From Pseudotabrizicola sp051200875 (lineage in GTDB: Bacteria > Pseudomonadota > Alphaproteobacteria > Rhodobacterales > Rhodobacteraceae): DNA of 64,000 bases. The notes under the pieces are model-generated. The model was not told where the DNA came from and made no database searches. It saw only the letters and a program-made list of their open reading frames with translations. The DNA lies in contig NZ_CP195191.1 of NCBI RefSeq assembly GCF_051200875.1, positions 3,038,001 through 3,102,000 of the forward strand, read 5' to 3'. Shown piece by piece: positions 49,786 through 57,071 of the stretch (position 1 is its first letter; every line of letters starts with the position of its first letter). The position numbers and the translations under genes are program-made.

Positions 49786-49896
49786 AAATGGTGAGGCCCC
49801 ATGCGATACTTTCTTTCGATGTATAGTATCATGGGCCTCACCGGCTCCTGCCGCTAGAACGCCAATCAGGTAACGACTGATTGGCGTTTTTGTTTT
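49786..49896 (+). ncRNA. Candidate small RNA with a long hairpin and rho-independent terminator
   Basis: On plus, a long imperfect hairpin (49790-49842: ten perfect pairs GGTGAGGCCC / GGGCCTCACC, then ATG/CAT and ATAC/GTAT with small bulges) is followed by a single-stranded CCGGCTCCTGCCGC stretch and a textbook terminator (stem CGCCAATCAG / CTGATTGGCG at 49860-49869 and 49877-49886, then TTTTTGTTTT). No plus-strand coding frame ends here and serA stops 230 bases earlier with its own hairpin, so the terminator needs an independent transcript. A weak -35/-10 pair TTCGTT-N17-TATGAG (49751-49779) would start it near 49786. Confidence 0.5.
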
Positions 49897-50030
49897 CCTG
49901 CGACCCGCGCGGCGGACGGACAGGATGATTGGGTATCTTCAAAACGGCACTCCAGCTGAATTTCTCTGTAAGAAGATACGCGGATCGGCCGCTTGCGTCA
50001 ACGGATTGGTGCAAAATTGCGCCATATGCA

Positions 50031-50054
50031 ACGAATTCTGTTGATGAAATTCGT
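50031..50054. promoter_or_regulatory. Inverted repeat upstream of the HARE-HTH-like gene
   Basis: Perfect 7-bp inverted repeat ACGAATT-N10-AATTCGT, 36 bases before the start of the winged-helix gene at 50091. It has the geometry of a dimer operator and might serve autoregulation. Confidence 0.35.
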
Positions 50055-50090
50055 ATTCATGATAGAAGTATTTGCAATCGGAGGGGCGTC

Positions 50091-50588
50091 ATGGACATCG
50101 CGGCGAGATTGAAATTGGAAGAAAGCAAGCTACTTCAAAGGCTTGCGGAGGTGCGTGCGTTGATTGATGAGCAAAGGCAGTTGCAAGCACGTATTGACGC
50201 TGCGCTTGGAGGCAACCGTGAATATTCTGATGATCCTGACGTTCAAACCACTAGATATGGCCACGTAGATGAAGGGATGACCGAATCGGGTCAGTCATCA
50301 GGCACAAAAAGGCGCCGCTCGGTTTCCTCGGAAGTACGTCAGTTTGAGGAAATCGTTACTGAAATTCTGTCGTCTGCTTCTCGTCCGCTAAACCGTAATG
50401 AAATGTACGATGCAATTTTGCAGCGTGGGTTGCCTATCGTGGGGGCGACTGACGCAGACAAGAAGAATACTCTAGGGTCTCGATTGACGCGTATGCCGGG
50501 CGTTGAGAATGTAAATTTGCGTGGCAAACGGGGGTATTGGCTGAAATCGCGTGTAATTGGCGAAAGTTCTGATCCTAGAGAACAATGA
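50091..50588 (+). CDS. Coiled-coil protein with HARE-HTH-like winged helix, orphan
   Basis: 165 residues: an N-terminal coiled coil (residues 3-42, heptad-like LEESKLLQRLAEVRALIDEQ), a polar linker with a basic patch (GTKRRRS), and a C-terminal winged-helix stretch PLNRNEMYDAILQRGLPIVG ending in LRGKRGYWL, similar to HARE-HTH domains that link DNA-related enzymes to modified DNA or chromatin. No catalytic domain is attached. The start is ATG 50091, 5 bases after GGAGG; a 54-codon upstream extension has no ribosome site. The gene is visibly AT-richer than its neighbours and uses codons such as AAT, TTG and CGT, suggesting acquisition from elsewhere. Function unknown. Confidence 0.65.
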   Translation: MDIAARLKLEESKLLQRLAEVRALIDEQRQLQARIDAALGGNREYSDDPDVQTTRYGHVDEGMTESGQSSGTKRRRSVSSEVRQFEEIVTEILSSASRPLNRNEMYDAILQRGLPIVGATDADKKNTLGSRLTRMPGVENVNLRGKRGYWLKSRVIGESSDPREQ

Positions 50589-50764
50589 ACCTGCCTTCGT
50601 CTGTTCATGAATATGTCCCGGAGGCTTCGTTGACGTGAAGTCCCTCGCGCGACTTGCTGCCGCAAGACCCGGTCGCAAACAGGCGATTTCCGATCCGTTC
50701 CGCGCAAGATATTCTCCGAAAAGGCCCTCACCTTTGCCGCGAAGATCCGCGAAAGGCGCGCGCC

Positions 50765-51361
50765 ATGTCTCATGCCTCCCTTCTCGACACGGCCCTTGCG
50801 GCGATATCCGATGTCTATGCTGCCGAGGACCGTGCAGCAGCGCGGGAAACGGCCCGCCAGCTTCGGTTGGCAATGGGTTGCCCTTTCGACACCGCGCATC
50901 AGCCCTGCAGCCTTGATGCCGAAATTCGTGCCTGCCTTGCGTTCTCGACCCTGCCGGTGGCACAGGCCATTCTTGCCGCCCAGGATTTCATCCCCTGGGG
51001 CATCAATCCCGTTGCGGGCCTGATGACCGAACAGGCCGCAGCGATGGTTGCGGTCTGCACCTTGCTTGATCCCGATGGCCCGATTGTCAGCCCGGATTTC
51101 CGCCTTGGCCTTCTATACATGCGCCCCGGTTCTTACTATCCCTTGCATGACCATGACGCCGACGAAACCTATGTTCTGATCGCCGGAAGCGCGCTCTGGA
51201 CCGCGGGCGATGACCGCCGCTGGCGTCATGCGGGCGAAGCCATTCACCACCCCTCGCACATGCCCCACGCCTTCCGCACCGGCGATACCGGCTTTGTCGC
51301 GCTTTGGCGGTGGAGCGGTGACATCAATAACCATTCCTACCGCTTCCTTCCCGACCCCTAG
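50765..51361 (+). CDS. Cupin protein of the DMSP lyase family
   Basis: 198 residues. The single cupin domain keeps the metal and catalytic set of DddL/DddQ-type dimethylsulfoniopropionate lyases: YYPLHDHDADETYVLIAGSA (two His, Glu, Tyr) and the distal His in HMPHAF, with LWTAGDDRRWRHAGEA between. These enzymes split DMSP to dimethyl sulphide and acrylate. Length is nearer DddQ than DddL. The start at 50765 follows GAAAGG and precedes a helical lead-in (SLLDTALAAISDVY). No acrylate or DMSP transport gene lies nearby, so the true substrate is unproven; some family members act on other compounds. Confidence 0.75.
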   Translation: MSHASLLDTALAAISDVYAAEDRAAARETARQLRLAMGCPFDTAHQPCSLDAEIRACLAFSTLPVAQAILAAQDFIPWGINPVAGLMTEQAAAMVAVCTLLDPDGPIVSPDFRLGLLYMRPGSYYPLHDHDADETYVLIAGSALWTAGDDRRWRHAGEAIHHPSHMPHAFRTGDTGFVALWRWSGDINNHSYRFLPDP

Positions 51362-51487
51362 GCAACAGGGTTCTGACGGTCTTGTGACCAAGGGTTGCAA
51401 CGGGTTGCCCCTTGCATCGCCATCCCGTAACCATCGCCCGTAGCAGCGGCCACCAAGGCCCAAGCCAGCGATAAAAGGGGGCAAGCG

Positions 51488-52222
51488 ATGCGCGCCTATG
51501 CCATTGGCGACATTCACGGCCATATCGGCCTCTTGCACGGCGTGCATGAGCTGATCGCCCGCGATATGGCCACGCATGGTCCGGCGCAGGTTGTCCATGT
51601 GGGCGATCTCGTGGATCGCGGCCCTGACAGCCGCGCCGTCATCGACTTTCTGATCCAAGGTCAAAACGAAGGGCAAGACTGGGTCGTGCTGAAAGGCAAC
51701 CACGACCGCATGTTCCGCCGGTTTCTGAACGACCCGAACGAGCCCGAGCCGGGTTTGCGGCCTGATCTGTCTTGGCTGCATCCGCGTCTCGGCGGGCCAG
51801 ACACGCTTGCCTCTTACGGTGTCCATGCGCCGGGCGACCGTCCTGTCGCGCCGGTTCATGCCGATGCCATTGCCGCCGTTCCGGCCGCGCATGTGGCATT
51901 TCTCGACGGTCTGAAAACTTCGCACCAAATCGGCGATCTGCTTTTTGTCCATGCGGGAATTCGCCCCGGCATCCCGCTGTCAGAACAGGACGAGAATGAC
52001 CTTGTCTGGATTCGTGCGGCCTTCTTGGACCATACCGAAAGCCACGGACCGCTGGTCATTCACGGCCATACCGCCATCGAAACGCCGACGCATTACGGCA
52101 ATCGCGTGAACATCGACAGTTCCGCCGCCTATGGCGGGCCGCTTTCGGTGATCGTGCTGGAAGGGCGCGAGGTGTTCCATCTGACCCCACAAGGCCGAAT
52201 TCCCCTGCGCCCTCAGGGTTGA
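51488..52222 (+). CDS. Calcineurin-like metallophosphoesterase (PPP family)
   Basis: 244 residues with all dinuclear-metal motifs of the PPP family: GDIHGHIG, GDLVDRGPDSRA, LKGNHDRMF, and later HAGIRPG and IHGHTAIETP. Bacterial members act as protein Ser/Thr/Tyr phosphatases or as dinucleoside tetraphosphatases; which applies here is not visible. No signal peptide, so cytoplasmic. Its stop overlaps the end of the convergent small membrane protein gene by 10 bases. Confidence 0.9.
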   Translation: MRAYAIGDIHGHIGLLHGVHELIARDMATHGPAQVVHVGDLVDRGPDSRAVIDFLIQGQNEGQDWVVLKGNHDRMFRRFLNDPNEPEPGLRPDLSWLHPRLGGPDTLASYGVHAPGDRPVAPVHADAIAAVPAAHVAFLDGLKTSHQIGDLLFVHAGIRPGIPLSEQDENDLVWIRAAFLDHTESHGPLVIHGHTAIETPTHYGNRVNIDSSAAYGGPLSVIVLEGREVFHLTPQGRIPLRPQG

Positions 52223-52473
52223 CGGGCCGAGACGGCAGCCAAGAGAAGAACAAGCAGGGTCATAAGGCCCAGATACTTCCGGTCTTGCCGAAACAGATGG
52301 TCCGTCAAGAACACCTTCGGGGCAGATAGCGCATCTCTTGGGCCGGGAAACATCTTGCCGGTTCTCAGACGAAGCACACCCGCCAGCCTGAACAAGGCCC
52401 GAAAGGCCAGGAACGCCCAGACCGCAAACACGACCCCGATCATGCCCAGCAGGATGATCCGGGCTGGGGTCAT
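52213..52473 (-). CDS. Small membrane protein, 86 residues
   Basis: Unrecognised protein with two membrane helices: ARIILLGMIGVVFAVWAFLAFRALF near the start and KYLGLMTLLVLLLAAVSA at the end, separated by a basic loop containing LRTGKMFPGPRDALSAP. The start is put at ATG 52473; the open frame continues 32 codons upstream with a Cys-rich stretch, which overlaps the MFS gene end and is unlikely. It is 43 bases downstream of the MFS transporter on the same strand and may be co-transcribed. Its last 10 bases overlap the convergent phosphatase gene. Confidence 0.65.
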   Translation of the reverse strand: MTPARIILLGMIGVVFAVWAFLAFRALFRLAGVLRLRTGKMFPGPRDALSAPKVFLTDHLFRQDRKYLGLMTLLVLLLAAVSARQP

Positions 52474-52516
52474 CTCTGGCACCCCAATCGCAAGTTCGTA
52501 TCTGGTCGCAGGCTCG

Positions 52517-53647
52517 TCATAGGCCCAGTCTGCCCGAGCCACGCAGTTCGGGCAAGCGCAGTCGCACAACCAGCCCGGCCCCCGCTGCCCCGGCGGCCGC
52601 GATGATCAACACAAGGAACAGTCCTCGCCCACCAATCTCATCCAACAGGCCGCCCAGCAGAATGGGCGCCAAGATGCCTCCAACCAATCCGGCGGCGATG
52701 ATCGTTGCCGGGGTCTTCGGGTGGTCGCCCATGACCTTGCTGGCCGACACATAGAAACTTGGGAAATAGAGCCCCGCAGCCAGACCGATGATGACGAAGA
52801 ACGGCCCGGGAGAAACGATCAGGCCCAAGGACAGACAGGCAACCGAAAACAGCATTGCGCCAATATAAAGGGTGAACGGGGCGACCAGATGCGCAACCAG
52901 CACCAGCCCGACCCTTGCGCCCAGAAAGGCGGTGAAAAAAGCGCTCAGGTGCTGCGCTGCCGACTCTTCACTTAGCCCCAGATCAATCAAGGCGGTTGGC
53001 CCCAACCCAATCAGGCAAGCTTCAAGCCCGATCCCGACAACGGCGAAAAGTTGCAGGGCCAGATGCGGATGAAACTCGGCAACCACAGTCTCGGCACTGG
53101 CCGATCCGGTCCGGCCGGCGGGACCAGCCCCAAGCCAGATCGCAATGGCCATGACGGTGACCAATCCAAAGGTTTGTGCGGGGTTCGACCCCATCCAGAC
53201 AAAGATCAGCGGGATGGCAATAGCCCCGATCCCGAAGCTGGCGTTCAAAAGGCTCAACATGGCGGTGCCCTTGTCGCCAAAGGCGCGCAAGATGCGCGGG
53301 TTGAACACCACCGTTGCCGCGCCATAGCCGGCCCCAAAGACAAGCGCGCCACCAAAGGCGCCAAAGCGACCCGGCCCAAAGGTCACAAGGGCGGCACCCA
53401 AGGCCATCGTTGCAATCACATGGCGCGGAACAACACGGGTTCCGGCAAAATACATGAAGCCAACGCCAATCGCGCATCCGATCCAATGGGCGCTGACCAG
53501 CCACGCCGCAGCCGCCATCGACAGATCAAGGTTGCGCGCAAAAGCGGGCAGGGCTGGCCCATACAGTGACTGCCCCGCGCCCATCATCACAAAGGTCGCA
53601 ACCCCTGCCGCCAACAAGCCGAAATTCGCCCGGATCAGTTCTTTCAT
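52517..53647 (-). CDS. Major facilitator superfamily transporter
   Basis: 376 residues, about 11 or 12 hydrophobic segments, e.g. NFGLLAAGVATFVMMGAGQS at the start and GLFLVLIIAAAGAAGAGLVV at the end. The loop between helices 2 and 3 (FAGTRVVPRHVIATMALG) matches the MFS pattern loosely. Substrate unknown. The start is ATG 53647, with AGAGG about 7 bases ahead; the open frame runs on for 260 codons antisense to the thiolase gene, but this is a high-GC artefact. It is divergent from the thiolase gene across 126 bases. Confidence 0.87.
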   Translation of the reverse strand: MKELIRANFGLLAAGVATFVMMGAGQSLYGPALPAFARNLDLSMAAAAWLVSAHWIGCAIGVGFMYFAGTRVVPRHVIATMALGAALVTFGPGRFGAFGGALVFGAGYGAATVVFNPRILRAFGDKGTAMLSLLNASFGIGAIAIPLIFVWMGSNPAQTFGLVTVMAIAIWLGAGPAGRTGSASAETVVAEFHPHLALQLFAVVGIGLEACLIGLGPTALIDLGLSEESAAQHLSAFFTAFLGARVGLVLVAHLVAPFTLYIGAMLFSVACLSLGLIVSPGPFFVIIGLAAGLYFPSFYVSASKVMGDHPKTPATIIAAGLVGGILAPILLGGLLDEIGGRGLFLVLIIAAAGAAGAGLVVRLRLPELRGSGRLGL

Positions 53648-53773
53648 TTCGGCCTCTGGGAAAATGTTTGCGCTATCTCTCTGCCTGCTGCGACGCAGTG
53701 TCAATCGACGCCACGTCATCTCCCCAAGTCGTTGTTCAGCCGCTACACTCGCCCCCAGATTCAGGAGGCTTTC

Positions 53774-54940
53774 ATGACCGATATCTTCATTCTTTCCGGC
53801 GCACGCACGGCCATTGGCACCTTTGGCGGGGCCCTGTCGGGCATGGCCCCCATTGATGTGGCGACCCATGCCATCAAGGCCGCAATCTCCCGCTCTGGTT
53901 TGGACGCTGGCCAGATCGAACACGTGGTTATGGGCCACATCATCAACACCGAGCCGCGTGACATGTATCTGTCCCGCGTTGCGGCCATGAATGCCGGCAT
54001 CCCGGAATCGACCCCGGCCCTGAACGTCAACCGTCTTTGCGGGTCGGGCGCGCAGGCTGTCGTGTCGGCGGCGCAGCACTTGATGCTGGGGGATTGTGAG
54101 ATTGCCCTCGCCGGTGGAGCGGATTGCATGAGCCGCTCTCCCTATATCCTGCAAACCGCCCGTTTCGGTCAAAAGATGGGGGACACCAAGGCGCTGGATA
54201 TGATGACCGGGGCACTCACCTGCCCGTTCGGCACCGGCCATATGGGCGTCACGGCTGAAAACGTCGCGGCCGAACATGACATCAGCCGCGCGGCACAAGA
54301 TGCCTTTGCGCTGGAAAGCCAAAAGCGCGCGGCCGCGGCCATCGCCGGGGGCCGTTTCGTTGAACAGATCGTTCCGATTGAAATGCAGGGTCGCAAGGGC
54401 ACCGTGGTCTTTGACACCGACGAACATCCAAAGTCGACAACGCTAGAGGCTTTGGCGGGCCTGAAGCCGGTCTTCAAGAAAGACGGCACGGTGACGGCAG
54501 GCAATGCCAGCGGGATCAATGATGGTGCCGCTGCCTTGGTTCTGTCGCGCGGTGTGCCGGCAGGGGCAAAGGCGCGGGCGCGGCTTATGGGCTATGCCCA
54601 TGCGGGCGTGGACCCAAAGGTTATGGGCGTCGGTCCGGTGCCAGCGGTGCGCAACCTCTGCGCCAAGCTGGGGATGAAGCCGACAGACTTCGATGTTGTC
54701 GAATCGAACGAGGCTTTTGCCGCACAGGCCATCGCGGTGAACCGCGAACTGGGTCTCGACCCGGCCAAGGTTAACCCCAATGGCGGCGCGGTCGCTTTGG
54801 GTCACCCTGTGGGGGCAACCGGCGCCATTCTGGTCGTCAAGGCCATGCATGAACTGGAACGCACGGGCGGAAAGACGGCTCTGATCACCATGTGCATCGG
54901 CGGCGGTCAGGGCATCGCTTTGGCGATCGAACGGGTCTGA
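53774..54940 (+). CDS. Acetyl-CoA C-acyltransferase (thiolase)
   Basis: 388-residue thiolase. The nucleophilic Cys89 lies in NVNRLCGSGAQAVVSA, the active-site His in GHPVGATGA and the second Cys in TMCIGGGQGIALAIERV. The NEAFAAQAIAV stretch is also standard. It could work in the beta-oxidation direction or in acetoacetyl-CoA formation; the loop sequences do not settle this. Start ATG 53774 is preceded by AGGAGG 6 bases away. It stands alone, with no hydroxyacyl-CoA dehydrogenase next to it. Confidence 0.92.
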   Translation: MTDIFILSGARTAIGTFGGALSGMAPIDVATHAIKAAISRSGLDAGQIEHVVMGHIINTEPRDMYLSRVAAMNAGIPESTPALNVNRLCGSGAQAVVSAAQHLMLGDCEIALAGGADCMSRSPYILQTARFGQKMGDTKALDMMTGALTCPFGTGHMGVTAENVAAEHDISRAAQDAFALESQKRAAAAIAGGRFVEQIVPIEMQGRKGTVVFDTDEHPKSTTLEALAGLKPVFKKDGTVTAGNASGINDGAAALVLSRGVPAGAKARARLMGYAHAGVDPKVMGVGPVPAVRNLCAKLGMKPTDFDVVESNEAFAAQAIAVNRELGLDPAKVNPNGGAVALGHPVGATGAILVVKAMHELERTGGKTALITMCIGGGQGIALAIERV

Positions 54941-54956
54941 TCCTGAAAATTCCCGG

Positions 54957-54994
54957 CACCCCCTGTCTGCACGGGGGGTGTACAGGGGGTGTAC
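54957..54994 (+). terminator. GC-rich hairpin with a short direct repeat after the thiolase gene
   Basis: Stem CACCCCC / GGGGGTG (54957-54963 with 54974-54980) with a 10-base loop. The right arm is part of a 10-base direct repeat, GGGGGTGTAC, at 54974-54983 and 54985-54994. There is no U tract, so termination is uncertain. It lies between convergent thiolase and pbpC genes. Confidence 0.4.
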
Positions 54995-55028
54995 GCAGGG
55001 TGACAGGTGGTTTTGGGAGGAAGTTGGT

Positions 55029-57071
55029 CTAGCGAACCCGAATTTTCGTCCGGGCCGAACGCCCTTCGGCGTCGATCACCGAAAGGGTGTAAAACCCGGA
55101 ATCCGGCAGGTTCAGAACGGTGCTACGCCCCCGTTGCGCCACAGCCAATGGAACGCCATTTGCCAGCCAAGTGAACGGCCCTTGGCCCCCTTGAACCTTT
55201 ACCAACAGACCGGATGGCAGCAATTCGACCTCCGACCCTTCCGGCGGAAAAGCAACGGCAGGGTCATTCGATCTTGCGGCCAAACTGTCGGCGCGCGACT
55301 TGAACCGTTGCAGCGGCGGTGGCAATTCTGCGTTTGAGATCAATAGAGTAGAGGATGGTGCCGATGGTTGTGGGGTCAGGCGCCGCTTTAGCCGGGAAAA
55401 GGTCTGAAACAAGACCGGGGCCGCGACCTCTGCGCCAAAGGCCCCCGGAACGGGGGTTCCGTCGGGTCTGCCCAACCAGACGCCGATGACATGGTCACCA
55501 TCATATCCAATAGCCCAGGCATCGCGATGGCCATAGCTGGTGCCAGTCTTATAGGCCAACCGGTTTTGCGGCGCGCCCGGCGGGGCTGCAAGTCCGGCCA
55601 GAACGTCACCAACCTGCCACGCGGCGACCGCGCTAAGCACCCTTTGCCCCTCATCCCTCTCTCCCCCAACGCGATAGGTTAGGGGAAGGGCGACACCACC
55701 TCTGGCAATGGTTGCATAAATTTGCACCATATCTTGCAGGTTTATGCCAACCCCACCAAGCCCGATGGCAAGGCCGGGTTGGTCACCGGGAACGATGGCA
55801 CGAACCCCGGCCTTGTCGAGCGAGGCCAAAAGTTTTGCAGGACCGATGGCATCCAGAATCTGGACGACCGGCAAGTTGAGCGAAAGTTGCAGCGCCTCTC
55901 GCATCCGCACTGTTCCACGGAAAAGACGGTCAAAGTTCTGCGGCGCATAGGTTCCGAAAATCATCGGGCGATCGTCGATCAGGGTCTCTGGGTGGCCCAA
56001 TCCCGCGTCGAAAGACAATCCGTAAATCAATGGCTTAAGTGTTGACCCCGGGCTTCTCAGCGCTTGGGTCATGTCGACAAAGCCCTGTCGGTGATCGGCC
56101 TGAAACGCCGCCGATCCGACACTGGCAAGGATCTCGCCAGACTTATGGTCTGCAACAACGATGGCCAACTGAACGCGCTCTCCCTGACCGGCGATCACGT
56201 CTTTGGATAGCTTTTCCAACGATGCCTGAAGTCCGGCGTCAAGTGTCAAAAGATGAACCCGCGACACCGGGTCTTCGGCCACGGACCGATCCGCAAGATG
56301 CGGTGCCAAGGCTGGAAAGTCGCGGCGAAGATGAGGAACAGGTTCGGTCAAAGCGGCCACGGCCTGATCTGCCTCAATGATGCCATCCCGAGTGGCCCGC
56401 GCCAGAACTCGCTCGCGCGCGGCTACCGCCCTGCCATGAGATCGGTCAGGACGACGGCTTTCCGGTGCTTGGGGAATGGCTACCAGAAGCGCTGCCTCGG
56501 CTGGCGTCAACCGCTTTGGTTCCTTTCCAAAATAGGCAAATGTTGCGGCGCGCACCCCCTCTAGGTTTCCGCCAAAGGGCGCAAGGTGCAGATAAAGCTC
56601 AAGGATCTGTTGCTTTGAAAGACGCCGTTCCAAGGCCCATGCGACCCGCATTTGCCGGAATTTACCGCTGAGGGCGCCGGTGCCGCTGTCTTCCAAAAGG
56701 CGGGCGACCTGCATCGTCAGGGTCGATCCGCCAGAAATGACTCGCCCGTTGACGGCCGCCTGTCTTACCGCCCTTGCCATGGCCCTAAGGTCGACCCCGC
56801 CATGCGTGAAGAACCGCTTGTCTTCATATGCGATCAGCATTTTCACATAGTCGCTGTCGACCTCTGACCGGGTGACAGACATGCGCCAACGCCCGTCGGA
56901 TACGGTATAGGCACGCAACAACGTGCCCTCATGATCCTTGACTTCTACTGATGTTTCCAGCGCCAAAGGTGGCAGTTCAGTCTGGTCGACCCAGTCGGAC
57001 CAACGATCATGCGAGCAGGCGGTCAGCCAAAGGCAAACCGCCACAGAAAATATGGAACCCGCAGCTTTCAT
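55029..57071 (-). CDS. pbpC: Penicillin-binding protein 1C
   Basis: 680 residues with three parts: a GT51 glycosyltransferase (EDKRFFTHGGVD and GGSTLTMQVARLLE), a transpeptidase domain (SPGSTLKP with the nucleophile Ser, then SLN and KTGTSYGHRD) and a C-terminal BiPBP_C beta domain. PBP1C with an adjacent alpha-2-macroglobulin is a widespread pair believed to protect and repair the cell wall during attack. The N-terminus, MKAAGSIFSVAVCLWLTAC, ends in a lipobox-like LTAC (Cys19), instead of the usual uncleaved anchor. It overlaps the macroglobulin stop by four bases. Confidence 0.93.
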   Translation of the reverse strand: MKAAGSIFSVAVCLWLTACSHDRWSDWVDQTELPPLALETSVEVKDHEGTLLRAYTVSDGRWRMSVTRSEVDSDYVKMLIAYEDKRFFTHGGVDLRAMARAVRQAAVNGRVISGGSTLTMQVARLLEDSGTGALSGKFRQMRVAWALERRLSKQQILELYLHLAPFGGNLEGVRAATFAYFGKEPKRLTPAEAALLVAIPQAPESRRPDRSHGRAVAARERVLARATRDGIIEADQAVAALTEPVPHLRRDFPALAPHLADRSVAEDPVSRVHLLTLDAGLQASLEKLSKDVIAGQGERVQLAIVVADHKSGEILASVGSAAFQADHRQGFVDMTQALRSPGSTLKPLIYGLSFDAGLGHPETLIDDRPMIFGTYAPQNFDRLFRGTVRMREALQLSLNLPVVQILDAIGPAKLLASLDKAGVRAIVPGDQPGLAIGLGGVGINLQDMVQIYATIARGGVALPLTYRVGGERDEGQRVLSAVAAWQVGDVLAGLAAPPGAPQNRLAYKTGTSYGHRDAWAIGYDGDHVIGVWLGRPDGTPVPGAFGAEVAAPVLFQTFSRLKRRLTPQPSAPSSTLLISNAELPPPLQRFKSRADSLAARSNDPAVAFPPEGSEVELLPSGLLVKVQGGQGPFTWLANGVPLAVAQRGRSTVLNLPDSGFYTLSVIDAEGRSARTKIRVR

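Noticed and set aside
53648..54427. 260-codon N-terminal extension of the MFS transporter
   Set aside because: Runs antisense through the thiolase gene; the family start and a ribosome site are at 53647.
54974..54994. Direct repeat GGGGGTGTAC x2 as a possible iteron or CRISPR-like unit
   Set aside because: Only two units spaced by a single base and partly part of a hairpin; no further copies nearby.
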